A DNA stretch of 64,000 bases from Chitinophaga chungangae (GCF_017742215.1 NZ_JAGHKP010000002.1:285050-349049); one strand, 5' to 3'. Positions 34,399 to 43,817 are shown, counted from the first letter of the stretch. Numbers and translations are program-made. Notes: generated from the letters alone by a model not told the origin.

Positions 34399-35769
34399 AT
34401 GGCAACCGTAACCAGAGAGAACATTGGTTTATTAAATGATAAGATCACTGTGAAAGTGAGCCAGGAAGATTACCTTCCCAATTTCGAGAAAGCAGTGAAG
34501 CATTTTTCAAAAAATGCGAACATCCCGGGATTCCGGAAAGGCCAGGTTCCTGCCGGCATGATCAAAAAAATGAGCGGCCAGGCCCTTTTCCAGGACGAGG
34601 TGCTGAAAACCGTTGAAAAAGAACTGATGGGTTACCTTCAGCAGGAAAAGCTGGAGATCTTCGCCCAGCCGCTGTCCCTGGATACAGAAGCCAAATCACT
34701 TGATTACGCACAACCTTCCGAATATAATTTCGAGTTCGAAGTGGGCCTGAAACCTTCTTTTGACGTAGACGCCCTGCTGGCTAAAACGGCGCTCACCCGC
34801 TACAACGTAACGGTAACCGACGAGATCGTGAACCAGGAAGTAGAACGCCTGCAGCTGAAAGGCGGCAAAATGTCCGAGCCCGAAACCATCACTTCAGAAA
34901 ACAATGTGCTCAGCCTGGAATTCCGTGCATCAGACGCCAAAGGCAATGTAGCTGAAGACGCTGAGAAAAAGGAAAATTCCCTGCTGGTAAAATCCTTCTC
35001 CGAAGCCGCGCAGAAAGAGCTGCAGGGCAAAAAAGCCGGCGACACCCTCACGGTGCAGCTTTCCAAAGCCTTCGACAAAACGCAGGGCGAAGCGATCGTG
35101 AAAGACCTGGGCCTGGCAACCGATAAAGAAGCCCTGGACAAATACTTCCAGCTCACCATCACCAAAGTGGGGCTGATCGAAAAAAGAGAACTGAACGAAG
35201 AGTTCTTCAACGAAGTATATCCCGGCCAGGAGATCAAAACCGAAGAAGCATTCAGGGAAAAACTGAGAGAAGAGATCGGCAAGTACTGGAAGCAGGAAGC
35301 GACCAACCACATGCACAACGACCTTTTCGAGACCCTGGTGCACGAAACCCCCATCGAGCTTCCCAAAGATTTCCTCAAACGCTGGCTGCAGAAAGGCGGC
35401 GAAAAGCCGAAAACAGCCGAGGAAGCCGAGCACGAATACCCGAGCTTCGACCATCAGCTTCGCTGGACGCTCATCAGCGACAAACTGATCCGCGATAATT
35501 CACTGGAAGTATCCTTCGAGGAACTGAAAGAAAACGCCCGTGCGAAAATCATGGGTTACTACGGCCTTGGCGGCGAACAGGCAGAATGGATGGACAGCTA
35601 CCTGGACCGCCTGCTGCAGGACGAGAAGTACGTAGACCAGACCTACCGCGAAATGATCACCCAGAAGCTGTTTGACTGGGCCGAAACAAAGGTGAACGTA
35701 AAAGAAGAGGAAATTTCTGCTGAAGAATTTGTTAAATTACCTCATAAACATCACCATCATGAACATTAA
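34399..35769 (+). CDS. tig: Trigger factor, ribosome-associated chaperone
   Basis: The 456-residue protein carries the ribosome-binding N-terminal domain with the signature NIPGFRKGQVPAGMIKK (about residues 42-58). The middle keeps the peptidyl-prolyl isomerase position but has diverged from the E. coli FKBP-like domain, as is usual in Bacteroidota. The C-terminal chaperone domain follows (PKDFLKRWLQKGGEKP). It folds nascent chains at the ribosome. The protein ends in a His-rich tail, HKHHHHEH, whose last codons also contain the clpP start. It is first in a tig-clpP-clpX order common in bacteria. Confidence 0.96.
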   Translation: MATVTRENIGLLNDKITVKVSQEDYLPNFEKAVKHFSKNANIPGFRKGQVPAGMIKKMSGQALFQDEVLKTVEKELMGYLQQEKLEIFAQPLSLDTEAKSLDYAQPSEYNFEFEVGLKPSFDVDALLAKTALTRYNVTVTDEIVNQEVERLQLKGGKMSEPETITSENNVLSLEFRASDAKGNVAEDAEKKENSLLVKSFSEAAQKELQGKKAGDTLTVQLSKAFDKTQGEAIVKDLGLATDKEALDKYFQLTITKVGLIEKRELNEEFFNEVYPGQEIKTEEAFREKLREEIGKYWKQEATNHMHNDLFETLVHETPIELPKDFLKRWLQKGGEKPKTAEEAEHEYPSFDHQLRWTLISDKLIRDNSLEVSFEELKENARAKIMGYYGLGGEQAEWMDSYLDRLLQDEKYVDQTYREMITQKLFDWAETKVNVKEEEISAEEFVKLPHKHHHHEH

Positions 35770-36475
35770 TAACAACGAATTCAGGAAATATGCCATCCAG
35801 CACAGAGGGATCAGTAGCCTGGTTGTAGATAGTTACGCGCGCGCTCATCAGCATCAGATCAATTCGCTGACGCCGTACATCATCGAGGAGCGCCAACTCA
35901 ACGTTACCCAGATGGACGTGTTTTCCCGCCTGATGGCAGACAGGATCATCTTCCTGGGCGACCCTATCAACGATTACGTAGCCAACGTGATCACCGCCCA
36001 GCTGCTGTTCCTGGAATCCGCCGATCGTAACAGGGACATCCAGATGTATATCAACAGCCCCGGCGGCTCCGTTTACGCGGGCCTGGGCATTTACGATACC
36101 ATGCAGATCATCAGCCCCGAAGTGGCCACCATCTGCACCGGTATGGCCGCTTCCTTCGGCGCCGTGCTGCTCGTGGCAGGCTCCAAAGGCAAACGCACCG
36201 CGCTGAAACACGCACGCGTAATGATCCACCAGCCGCATGGCGGCGCCGAAGGCCAGACCTCCGATATCGAGATCACCGCGCGCGAATTCGTGAAACTCAA
36301 AAAAGAGCTCAACGAAATCATCGCCACGCACAGCGGCCAGTCCGTTAAACGCGTGGAAAAAGACGGCGACCGCGACTACTGGATGACCGCGGACGAAGCC
36401 AAGGAATATGGCATCATCGACGACGTTCTGGAAAAGAACCCGAAGAAAAAAGCAGCGGAAAATAATCCTCAATAA
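35759..36475 (+). CDS. clpP: ATP-dependent Clp protease proteolytic subunit
   Basis: The 238-residue serine protease has the ClpP core: YINSPGGSVYAG (99-108), the nucleophile Ser132 in GMAASFGA, catalytic His157 in MIHQPHGG, and a later Asp in the DYWMTADEAKEYGIID region. The longer N-terminus (about 40 residues before the core) is normal for Bacteroidota. It forms the tetradecamer chamber that degrades unfolded proteins with ClpX. The start at 35759 overlaps the tig stop by 11 bp. Its C-terminus is Lys-rich (NPKKKAAENNPQ). A strong terminator follows, so clpX can be transcribed separately. Confidence 0.97.
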   Translation: MNINNNEFRKYAIQHRGISSLVVDSYARAHQHQINSLTPYIIEERQLNVTQMDVFSRLMADRIIFLGDPINDYVANVITAQLLFLESADRNRDIQMYINSPGGSVYAGLGIYDTMQIISPEVATICTGMAASFGAVLLVAGSKGKRTALKHARVMIHQPHGGAEGQTSDIEITAREFVKLKKELNEIIATHSGQSVKRVEKDGDRDYWMTADEAKEYGIIDDVLEKNPKKKAAENNPQ

Positions 36476-36480
36476 TGCTG

Positions 36481-36508
36481 AAACGTCCCGCTCCGGCGGG
36501 ACGTTTTT
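36481..36508 (+). terminator. Rho-independent terminator after clpP
   Basis: An 11-bp perfect stem (aaacgtcccgc with gcgggacgttt) closes a tccg loop and ends in T5, 6 bp after the clpP stop codon. It separates tig-clpP from clpX. Confidence 0.9.
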
Positions 36509-36619
36509 CTTTCATCCACCACCGGAAAACCCGGGGCCGTTTTTTCACCCTCCCCCCGAAAAAATGCTTAAATTTGTGGTTCCCGCAAGGGACACAGCAT
36601 TCATATTAAAATTATTTAG

Positions 36620-37861
36620 ATGAAAGAATCCAAGATTCGCTGTTCTTTCTGTAACCGTAACAAAGACGAGGTAAGGATACTGATCGCCGGTGCGGAAGGG
36701 CATATCTGCGAGAACTGCGTAACCAACGCGCAGGAGATCATCGAGCAGGAACTGAACCCGGGCGGCGAGGTGAAAAAATCCACCCCCTCCCATTTCGTTC
36801 CCAAAGTAGCCAAACCGGTAGAGATCAAGCACTTCCTGGATGAATACGTGATCGGGCAGGACGACGCGAAAAAAATACTCGCGGTAGCCGTATACAACCA
36901 CTATAAACGCCTGAACCAGCAGGTAACGGAAGACGATGTGGAGATCGAAAAAAGCAACCTGATCATGGTGGGCGAGACCGGTACGGGTAAAACCCTTCTT
37001 GCCAAATCCATCGCCAAACTGCTGAATGTGCCTTTCACCATCGTAGACGCCACCGTGTTCACCGAAGCCGGTTACGTAGGCGAAGACGTGGAAAGCATTC
37101 TCACCCGCCTGCTGCAGGTGTGCAATTACGACGTGGAAGCGGCCGAAAGAGGCATCGTGTATATCGACGAGATCGACAAGATCGCGCGCAAAAGCGACAA
37201 CCCGTCCATCACCCGCGATGTGAGCGGCGAAGGCGTGCAGCAAGGCCTGCTGAAACTGCTGGAAGGCACCGAAGTGCTCGTTCCCCCGCAGGGCGGCCGA
37301 AAACATCCCGAGCAGAAACTCATCAAGGTGAACACGCAGAACATCCTGTTCATTTGCGGCGGCGCGTTCGACGGCGTGGACCGCATCATTTCCCGCAGGA
37401 TCCAGACGCATTCCATCGGTTTCACCGTCAATAAAGAAAAAGAAGAAGACGCGCGCAAACACATCCTGCGGTACGTGAACTCGCAGGACCTGAAACAGTT
37501 CGGCCTCATCCCCGAGCTGCTGGGCCGTTTACCGATCGTTACCTACCTGAACACGCTGGATAAGGAAGCGCTTTCCGCCATTCTTACGGAGCCACGCAAC
37601 GCGCTCATCAAACAGTACAAAAAACTGTTCAAAGTAGAAGGCATCGAGCTGACCATAACACCGGAAGCGGTGGACTATATCGTGGACAAAGCCCTGGAAT
37701 ACAAGCTGGGCGCCCGCGGCCTCCGTTCCATCTGCGAAGTGGTGCTGGCCGAAGCGATGTTCAACCTTCCTTCCAGCAACGAAAAAACTTTTGTGCTCTC
37801 CCGCGAATATTGTGCGGAGAAGCTGGACAAGAGTACGCTCGTAACTTTAAAAGTAGCCTAA
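36620..37861 (+). CDS. clpX: ATP-dependent Clp protease ATP-binding subunit ClpX
   Basis: The 413-residue AAA+ unfoldase has the N-terminal C4 zinc finger (CSFC near residue 9, CENC near 37), Walker A GETGTGKT near residue 118, the pore loop GYVG near 156, Walker B IDEIDK near 187 and the sensor region GRLPIVTYL. It delivers tagged substrates to ClpP. Gene order with clpP is conserved, but the terminator between them and 144 bp of spacing indicate an independent promoter. No unusual residues were seen. Confidence 0.97.
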   Translation: MKESKIRCSFCNRNKDEVRILIAGAEGHICENCVTNAQEIIEQELNPGGEVKKSTPSHFVPKVAKPVEIKHFLDEYVIGQDDAKKILAVAVYNHYKRLNQQVTEDDVEIEKSNLIMVGETGTGKTLLAKSIAKLLNVPFTIVDATVFTEAGYVGEDVESILTRLLQVCNYDVEAAERGIVYIDEIDKIARKSDNPSITRDVSGEGVQQGLLKLLEGTEVLVPPQGGRKHPEQKLIKVNTQNILFICGGAFDGVDRIISRRIQTHSIGFTVNKEKEEDARKHILRYVNSQDLKQFGLIPELLGRLPIVTYLNTLDKEALSAILTEPRNALIKQYKKLFKVEGIELTITPEAVDYIVDKALEYKLGARGLRSICEVVLAEAMFNLPSSNEKTFVLSREYCAEKLDKSTLVTLKVA

Positions 37862-37871
37862 AAACGACCTC

Positions 37872-38063
37872 ATGCAGGAACTGATCCAACAACTGAAAGA
37901 CAAGGCCGGGATTAACGACGAACAGGCCGTAAAAGCGATAGAAGCCGTGAAGGATTTTGTGAAAAGCAAGTTGCCGCCGATGATCGCGGACAACGTAGAC
38001 AAATGGTTCGAAGGAATGGCCGGCAGCCCCAAACAGAATGCCGCCGACGACTTCCTTGATTAA
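37872..38063 (+). CDS. Small conserved helical protein downstream of clpX
   Basis: The 63-residue product is mostly two amphipathic helices (MQELIQQLKDKAGINDEQAVKAIEAVKDFVKSKLPPMIADNVDKWF) with an acidic end. There is no signal peptide or metal motif. It follows clpX by 10 bp and shares its terminator, so it is likely translated from the same message. I do not recognise a functional family; similar short helical proteins occur in Bacteroidota. A role connected to ClpXP is possible from position alone. Confidence 0.6.
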   Translation: MQELIQQLKDKAGINDEQAVKAIEAVKDFVKSKLPPMIADNVDKWFEGMAGSPKQNAADDFLD

Positions 38064-38166
38064 GCAGCCCGGAAAATGGCGCGATAAGCATCGTAAAAAA
38101 AGCACAACGCCAGGTCGCCCAGGTTCCTTACAGCAGAAATGATCAATAAAAGCATGCAGATGATAT

Positions 38167-38742
38167 TTAAGCAGAGACGCCTTCGGGCGTCTCTTGTTGT
38201 TTATAATACGGTTCCAGTTCTTTAAAAGTACCGTTTTTCTTCGCTCTTTTGCCGAGATAACCGAACAGCCATTCCTGCAAACCGTGCGGCAGGAACGTCA
38301 GGTAAGTTTCGCCCAATGCCATCAGCGCCGCGAGGTGACTGAGTTTTTTCGGTATCCCTTTTTTATTCGTCTTTCCGTCGGTAGCCAGCCCGTAAGCCAC
38401 GCGCAGGCAGGCTTCGAACTGCCTGGCCGGCCTGATCGTGACCTTGAAGGTCACGGGATGTTTGCCGCTCGGGTTAAAAAAGAGATGATGAATATGTAAC
38501 GGCACACTTGCGGTGCCACCCCTACCCAGGAAAAGAAATTCTTTTCCCACACGCAGCCCCAGCTCCCCTTCCACGACTTCGAAATGTTCGGTGAAAGTAG
38601 TGTGGTAATGCAGCCCGTTCTTCCCGCCGGGCGCCAGTTCTACCAGTACGGTAACGTGCGAGCCGTTGGTGTCCTCCGCGGTTTCAAGAAAAGTTACCCT
38701 GTCGCCGATGTCAGGATTGGAAATTGTGCGCGGTAAAGCCAT
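38167..38742 (-). CDS. Cupin-domain protein
   Basis: The 191-residue cytoplasmic protein has a beta-barrel cupin core at residues 20-115. The first cupin motif reads GGKNGLHYHTTFTEHFEVVEGELGLRVG (His, His, Glu present) and the second lies around PLHIHHLFFNPSG. The C-terminal third is helical and extra to the core. The metal and substrate are unknown. It is the second gene after the cytochrome c gene, 27 bp apart. Its last ten codons are encoded within a hairpin terminator that serves the convergent clpX transcript. Confidence 0.85.
   Translation of the reverse strand: MALPRTISNPDIGDRVTFLETAEDTNGSHVTVLVELAPGGKNGLHYHTTFTEHFEVVEGELGLRVGKEFLFLGRGGTASVPLHIHHLFFNPSGKHPVTFKVTIRPARQFEACLRVAYGLATDGKTNKKGIPKKLSHLAALMALGETYLTFLPHGLQEWLFGYLGKRAKKNGTFKELEPYYKQQETPEGVSA
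38173..38200 (+). terminator. Rho-independent terminator inside the 3' end of the cupin gene
   Basis: A 9-bp stem (agagacgcc at 38173-38181 with ggcgtctct at 38186-38194) closes a ttcg tetraloop and is followed by tgttgttt. It acts on plus-strand transcripts leaving clpX and the small gene at 37872, and overlaps the last codons of the minus-strand cupin gene. Confidence 0.8.
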
Positions 38743-38769
38743 GATGAAACGTTTTAAGACCCCGGGAGG

Positions 38770-39645
38770 TTACAGTGTTTTGAGATAGAGGTACAATGCC
38801 TGCAATTCTTCGTCCGTATAATTCGCCGTCATTTTCCAGGGCATGTCTTCATTCTTCAGCTGGCGCCCATCGGGCGTTTTGCCGCTGCGCAGCACGGCGG
38901 TGAACTGGCTCAGCGACCATTTACCCACGTTGCCGGCGGCAGTGATGTCTCTCGCGGGAGTACCGCCCGGTACGGGATTGGGGCCGCCTTTGAGATGCGG
39001 CTGGTGGCAGCCGGTGCAGGACATGGAAAGATATTGCCCGTATTCCCTGGTGGGGCCGCGTTTCACGACTTCTCCGGGTTTGTACTGATGATCGATCTTT
39101 TCCGCGGGTATCAGCGGAAGTTTACCCAAACCCGACAGTACAATGCCCAGCGGGCCCAACTTGGGTTTCGGCAATTCATGATCCACCGAAGGCACAGATT
39201 TGAGATAAGCAATAAGATTCGCCAGGTCATGGTCCGACATTTTATAAAATTCGTAAGAAGGCATTACCAGCAAAGGTTTGCCGTTGGCTTTCAGCCCGTG
39301 GCGCATGGCCATCAGCCATTCGCGGTCTGAATAATTCCCCGGGCGGCCGCCTTTGCCGAAGGTGAGATTGGCTGCCGATAATTTGCCGAGCGCGTCGTCG
39401 TCGATAAAAATTTTCCCGGAAAGATCATCGCCATGGCAGTCTGCGCAGCCCTTGGTAGCGTAGATATGCGCTCCTTCCGCCACAGACGCGGAATCCGAGG
39501 GAATATCGATCATCCGTACTTCTACGTTGTACGTTTTGCTCTTCCTGTTATTCACCATCATATACATGGTGAAATAAAAGATAAGTATGAGGGCCACCAG
39601 TACACCTATGATGCCGCCCGTCCATTTCAGTATTTTCCGCAACAT
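38770..39645 (-). CDS. Membrane-anchored dihaem cytochrome c
   Basis: The 291-residue product has an N-terminal span (MLRKILKWTGGIIGVLVALILIFYFTMYMM) that anchors it, then two cytochrome c domains with haem motifs CADCH (about residue 70) and CTGCH (about residue 205), each with later Met candidates (LLVMPSYEFY, LKNEDMPWKM). It probably passes electrons on the periplasmic face of the inner membrane. The start at 39645 is chosen because the anchor begins there; the frame is open upstream to 39759. It is divergent from an AraC-type regulator, which may control it. Confidence 0.88.
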   Translation of the reverse strand: MLRKILKWTGGIIGVLVALILIFYFTMYMMVNNRKSKTYNVEVRMIDIPSDSASVAEGAHIYATKGCADCHGDDLSGKIFIDDDALGKLSAANLTFGKGGRPGNYSDREWLMAMRHGLKANGKPLLVMPSYEFYKMSDHDLANLIAYLKSVPSVDHELPKPKLGPLGIVLSGLGKLPLIPAEKIDHQYKPGEVVKRGPTREYGQYLSMSCTGCHQPHLKGGPNPVPGGTPARDITAAGNVGKWSLSQFTAVLRSGKTPDGRQLKNEDMPWKMTANYTDEELQALYLYLKTL

Positions 39646-39742
39646 GTTTATGTTTATTTTTACGGGATCAAAATTAAACCGCGTAACCCCGGCGGTTAGT
39701 ACGACAAACGGATAACTTAATACGTAAAACGGATTTTTAGAA

Positions 39743-40264
39743 ATGACCCCAAAACTCACCCGCGACGCATTAAATGCGATCGCCAGCCACGCGTTCTTTA
39801 GAGATCATGCTACACTCGCACAAGAACAAACATTAGACAGCGACGACTTGTGGGACCCCCTGCAGGCATTGATGCATTTCCAGGTAACGGCGTTGCCGGG
39901 CGCACAACGTATATCCATCGTGGATGCGGAGCGTTTACAGGCCGTGAAAGATTACCTGCGCACGGAATTCCTGAGCCCGCAATTGAGCCTCGACCTGCTG
40001 TGCAGGCGTTTCGGGCTGAATGAATTTAAACTGAAGAAGGGTTTCAAGCAGCTTTTCGGCAACACCGTATTCGGTTTTGTGCAGGAACTGAAAATGAAAG
40101 CCGCCAGGCGGATGCTGGTGGAGGAAAGACTGAACGTGAACGAAGTGGCCGACAACCTGGGCTACAGTTCGCCCAATCATTTTTCGGCCGCATTCAAAAA
40201 GATGTACGGGTACCCGCCCGCACGGCTCAAAACATTTATCCAGGGCATCTTTCAGCCCCAATAG
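39743..40264 (+). CDS. AraC-family transcriptional regulator
   Basis: The 173-residue protein ends in a complete AraC/XylS DNA-binding region: LSLDLLCRRFGLNEFKLKKGFKQLFG is the first helix-turn-helix and VNEVADNLGYSSPNHFSAAFKKMYGYPPARLK the second, containing the classic GYSSPNHFSAAFKK signature. The N-terminal 65 residues are short and lack a full cupin sensor, so the effector-binding part is minimal or absent. It faces the cytochrome c/cupin operon across about 97 bp and is a natural candidate to regulate it. A strong terminator follows immediately. Confidence 0.9.
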   Translation: MTPKLTRDALNAIASHAFFRDHATLAQEQTLDSDDLWDPLQALMHFQVTALPGAQRISIVDAERLQAVKDYLRTEFLSPQLSLDLLCRRFGLNEFKLKKGFKQLFGNTVFGFVQELKMKAARRMLVEERLNVNEVADNLGYSSPNHFSAAFKKMYGYPPARLKTFIQGIFQPQ

Positions 40265-40290
40265 AAAACCGCCTCAATAGAGGCGGTTTT
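40265..40290 (+). terminator. Rho-independent terminator after the AraC-type gene
   Basis: An 11-bp perfect stem (aaaaccgcctc with gaggcggtttt) with an aata loop starts at the base after the stop codon. A and T runs on both sides make it able to act in both directions. Confidence 0.9.
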
Positions 40291-40430
40291 ACAATTTGGA
40301 GTAGAAATTTTCTCGATCTTTCTGTTTTGTGTTTAGGTTGATAAATTGGTAAGGAAAGTAATTAACCCAAATTTAACTTTCTGTTTACACATTTCCATCA
40401 CACTAAGGTGTAAATATTGAAAAAATTGTA

Positions 40431-40472
40431 AAAAACCAAGCGCTGGCCCACTAAGTTTTAGCAAGCCAGCGC
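40431..40472 (-). terminator. Terminator after the GapN-like gene
   Basis: Read on the minus strand, gcgctggc and gccagcgc form an 8-bp stem with a 17-nt loop, followed by ttggttttt. It lies 13 bp after the stop of the gene at 40485-42113. Confidence 0.65.
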
Positions 40473-40484
40473 CTTTACAATTTA

Positions 40485-42113
40485 TCAAAAAATATACTTT
40501 GTTGAAAGAAAATTCGAGGATTGTTCGCTGACGATCTGGTTGATCAGCGCTTTGTTCTCTTCCGTCTGTTTGGTAGCCACCAGCGAACGGATGCTGAAGG
40601 CCCTGAGCGCGTCGAAAACAGACAGCGTGGCCTCGGCTGAATCTTTCCTGCCGGTGAAGGGGAAGATGTCTGGCCCGCGCTGGCATTGACAATTGATGTT
40701 CACGCGACTCACCTGGTTCACCAGCGGGTCTATCAGCGTAGCAAGCTCTTCCGCGTCGTTGGAAAAGATCGCCACCTGCTGGCCGTGGTCCGCCTCGATC
40801 AGGTAATCGATCGGCGTTTCGATGTTATCGAAGGGAATGACGGGGATCACCGGCCCGAATTGTTCTTCGCGGTACAATTTCATTTGTTCGTTAACCGGGT
40901 ACACGATCGCCGGATACACAAAAGAGGCATTTGCAGCCCCGCCGTTGGGGTTGATCACCTTTGCGCCATGCGCTACCGCATCGGCCACGCAACTCTGCAA
41001 ATAACCCGGTTTCTGCGGCTCCGGGAGGGGCGTGAGGAACACGTCTTTCTCCCAGGGCATGCCGAATTTCAGTTTACCGACGGCGGCGCTCATTTTTTCC
41101 AGGAAAGCGTCCGCCACGCTGCTGTGCACGAAAATTATCTTGATGGCCGTGCAACGTTGCCCGTTGAAAGAAAGCGAGCCGAGCACGCATTCTTTTACGG
41201 CGAGATCGATATCCGCCTTATCGGTGATGATCGCGGCGTTTTTGGCGTCGAGGCCGAGGATGGCGCGGAGGCGGTTCACCTTGGGGTGCATTTTTTTGAG
41301 CTGGTTGGCCACTTTGCTGGAACCGATGAGCGTGAGCACGTTGATCTTGCCGGATTCCATCAGCGGCTGGATGATCACGTTGCCGCGGCCGTATATGGTG
41401 TTCACCACGCCTTTCGGGAAACATTCGCGGAAAGCTTCGAGCAGCGGGTAATGCAACAGGGTGCCGTGTTTCGGAGGTTTGAACAGCAGCGTGTTGCCCA
41501 TGATGAGCGCGGGGATGAGGGTGGTGAAGGTTTCGTTGAGCGGGTAGTTGAACGGGCCCATGCAAAGCACGACGCCCAGCGGGCTGCGCCTGATCTGGCC
41601 GATAATGCCCTGTTCTATCGAAAAGCCGGACGATTTACGGTCGAGGTCTTTTAAAGCGTCTATCGTAGCGTGGATGTATTCCACGGTGCGGTCGAATTCT
41701 TTTACGGAATCCGCGTAAGACTTGCCGATCTCCCACATGATCAGCGATACTACTTCCTGCTTTTTTGCGATCATTTTGCCGGTGAATTTCTCCACGCAGG
41801 CGATACGTTCGGCCACAGACATCGTGGGCCATTCGCCGCGGCCGTCGCGGTACGCGAGGATAGCGTCGTTGAGCGAAGCCATGGCTTCTTCGGCGCCACA
41901 GAGCGGGTACGAGCCGATCACTTTTCTTTCGAGGCCGCTGGCGGTTTTGATGCAAACGGGCGATAATACGGTGTGCGTGTCGCCGGTCCAGGGTTTCATT
42001 TCACCGCCGGAAAGATATTCGCGCTGGTGGATTTCAGCCGGCAGGCGGAACTCGGCGGGGATAGCGTCTGCTGTTAGGAAAAGATGGTCTAGTTGTTCTT
42101 CAAAAGTGGTCAT
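40485..42113 (-). CDS. gapN: NADP-dependent glyceraldehyde-3-phosphate dehydrogenase-like aldehyde dehydrogenase
   Basis: The 542-residue protein is an aldehyde dehydrogenase with features of the non-phosphorylating GapN group: MGPFNYPLNETFTTLIPALIMGNTLLFKPPKHG, and the nucleophile Cys in SFNGQRCTAIK near residue 320. The group oxidises glyceraldehyde-3-phosphate to 3-phosphoglycerate with NADP. The position normally holding the general-base Glu (ELGGK) reads GLDAK here, so that Glu is replaced by Gly. This may be a subgroup trait, with Asp two residues later taking part, or a different specificity. The neighbouring genes are unrelated, so it is probably a single-gene unit. Confidence 0.82.
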   Translation of the reverse strand: MTTFEEQLDHLFLTADAIPAEFRLPAEIHQREYLSGGEMKPWTGDTHTVLSPVCIKTASGLERKVIGSYPLCGAEEAMASLNDAILAYRDGRGEWPTMSVAERIACVEKFTGKMIAKKQEVVSLIMWEIGKSYADSVKEFDRTVEYIHATIDALKDLDRKSSGFSIEQGIIGQIRRSPLGVVLCMGPFNYPLNETFTTLIPALIMGNTLLFKPPKHGTLLHYPLLEAFRECFPKGVVNTIYGRGNVIIQPLMESGKINVLTLIGSSKVANQLKKMHPKVNRLRAILGLDAKNAAIITDKADIDLAVKECVLGSLSFNGQRCTAIKIIFVHSSVADAFLEKMSAAVGKLKFGMPWEKDVFLTPLPEPQKPGYLQSCVADAVAHGAKVINPNGGAANASFVYPAIVYPVNEQMKLYREEQFGPVIPVIPFDNIETPIDYLIEADHGQQVAIFSNDAEELATLIDPLVNQVSRVNINCQCQRGPDIFPFTGRKDSAEATLSVFDALRAFSIRSLVATKQTEENKALINQIVSEQSSNFLSTKYIF

Positions 42114-42604
42114 AATCGAGGGTAGTTAAAATAAAAATATCGGATAATAAACTGGTGCTCATGCTATAACAGTGTAAAATACGACTTGCTGATAATAATT
42201 TCCCATTAGAATATGAGAAATTAATACCCATTGTTGGCTAAACACCTTAACCTTAGCACAGTTTGGATGCCGAATGCAAACGATTGCAAAAATACACGGA
42301 TATTCGAACAAATTTGTCATGCGCGCTTAAAACTTCATCGCAGTAAAGCCTGCCATTGCGGCTATCGCCCAGCACACGTCAGAAAACTTTTACCAAAAAA
42401 AGTTAATGAACATCGTATGTAAAATTTGATCCGGACACGTCGCCGTTTTACTTAATGTAAAAACCATAGGTTGCAGCTATGCAATGCCTACGTCATCGAA
42501 ACGCATGCGCCCCGAATATGCGATGCAAACATTTGCTTGAAAATTCGGCCGGCTGGAGTTCTACAACCGTCCGTAAGTCTTTTTCCTTACCGGCCTATAA
42601 ACAA
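42114..42604. other. Intergenic region upstream of the GapN-like gene
   Basis: This stretch of 491 bp has no convincing gene; two short frames at 42231-42422 and 42479-42670 lack family resemblance. It should hold the promoter of the minus-strand gene ending at 40485. I see no repeats or RNA structure beyond the terminator that begins at 42605. Confidence 0.55.
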
Positions 42605-42641
42605 GAGGGTGTATCAGTTTTTGATACACCCTCTCTTTATT
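42605..42641. terminator. Bidirectional terminator downstream of the acyl-CoA dehydrogenase gene
   Basis: A 12-bp perfect stem (gagggtgtatca with tgatacaccctc) closes a gtttt loop. Plus-strand transcripts then read ctctttattt and minus-strand ones ttgttt. It lies 42 bp after the stop of the minus-strand gene that ends at 42675. Confidence 0.8.
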
Positions 42642-42674
42642 TGACCACTGTTGTTTGCTGCTGGATGTGAAACG

Positions 42675-43817
42675 TTACTGTTTCAGCGCTTCCCTTGCGA
42701 TCACGATCTTCTGTATCTCGGAAGTGCCTTCACCGATGGTGCAGAGTTTGGCGTCGCGGTAAAATTTTTCCACCGGGAAATCTTTCGTATAACCATACCC
42801 GCCAAAGATCTGAACGGCGTCGTTAGCGGCGGACACGGCGATCTCGGACGCGTAGTATTTCGCCATGGCGGCCTGTTTGGTCATGGGCAGTTTTTTGTTT
42901 TTCATATCCGCCGCCTGCATGGTGAGCAGTTCGGCCGCCATGATCTGTGTAGCCATATCTGCGAGTTTAAACGACACGCCCTGGAAATTGGCGATCGGCT
43001 GATCGAACTGGTAACGTTCCTTGGAATATTTCAACGCGGCGTCGTACGCGCCTTTCGCGATGCCGAGCGACAGCGCTGCGATGGAAATGCGGCCGCCGTC
43101 GAGCACTTTCATGGACTGTATGAAACCTTCGCCTTCTTCGCCGAGGAGATTGGCGGAGGGAATGCGGCAATTGTCGAAGATCATTTCCGCGGTTTCGGAA
43201 GCGCGCATGCCGAGTTTATTCTCCTTTTTGCCGCCGCTGAAACCGGGCGTGCCGCGTTCCACTACGAAAGCGCTCATGCCCCGGCTGTCCCGCACTTCGC
43301 CGGTACGCGCGATCACTACGGCTACATCGCCGCTTTTGCCGTGCGTGATCCAGGATTTGGTACCGTTGATCACCCATTCGTCTCCCTCTTTTTTCGCCAC
43401 GCATTTCATGTTCATGGCATCGGAGCCGGTGTTGGGCTCGGTGAGGCCCCAGGCGCCGATCCATTCGGCGGTGGCGAGTTTGGGAAGATATTCCTGTTTT
43501 TGTTCTTCGTTGCCGAATTGCAGGATGTGGCCGGTGCACAACGAATTATGCGCGGCCACGCTGAGGCCTATGGCACCGCAGAACCGCGCGATCTCGCTCA
43601 CGACCGTTACGTATTCGAGATAACCGAGGCCGGAGCCCCCGTACTGTTCGGGCACCAGCACGCCCATGAGGCCGAGCTCTCCCATTTTCTTGAAAAGTTC
43701 AGTAGGAAATACCTGCTCTTCGTCCCATTCCAGCACGTGCGGCTGGATGTGAGCCTTACCGAAATCCCGGATCACCTGGGCGATCTGTTGTTGCATGTCC
43801 GTGGGCTGAAAGTTCAT
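42675..43817 (-). CDS. Acyl-CoA dehydrogenase
   Basis: The 380-residue flavoprotein has the complete acyl-CoA dehydrogenase layout. The alpha/beta middle contains [17 protein letters not shown] near residue 122 and [14 protein letters not shown]. The C-terminal four-helix part contains [43 protein letters not shown], which includes the usual catalytic Glu position (EGTSE). It oxidises acyl-CoA thioesters to enoyl-CoA, passing electrons to ETF; chain length is not readable from sequence. The length matches butyryl/short-chain members. It ends at 42675, 15 bp from the helix-hairpin-helix gene upstream. Confidence 0.95.
   Translation of the reverse strand: MNFQPTDMQQQIAQVIRDFGKAHIQPHVLEWDEEQVFPTELFKKMGELGLMGVLVPEQYGGSGLGYLEYVTVVSEIARFCGAIGLSVAAHNSLCTGHILQFGNEEQKQEYLPKLATAEWIGAWGLTEPNTGSDAMNMKCVAKKEGDEWVINGTKSWITHGKSGDVAVVIARTGEVRDSRGMSAFVVERGTPGFSGGKKENKLGMRASETAEMIFDNCRIPSANLLGEEGEGFIQSMKVLDGGRISIAALSLGIAKGAYDAALKYSKERYQFDQPIANFQGVSFKLADMATQIMAAELLTMQAADMKNKKLPMTKQAAMAKYYASEIAVSAANDAVQIFGGYGYTKDFPVEKFYRDAKLCTIGEGTSEIQKIVIAREALKQ

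Noticed and set aside
42231-42670. Two short open frames upstream of the GapN-like gene
   Set aside because: Both are short, lack family similarity, and one runs through a strong terminator.
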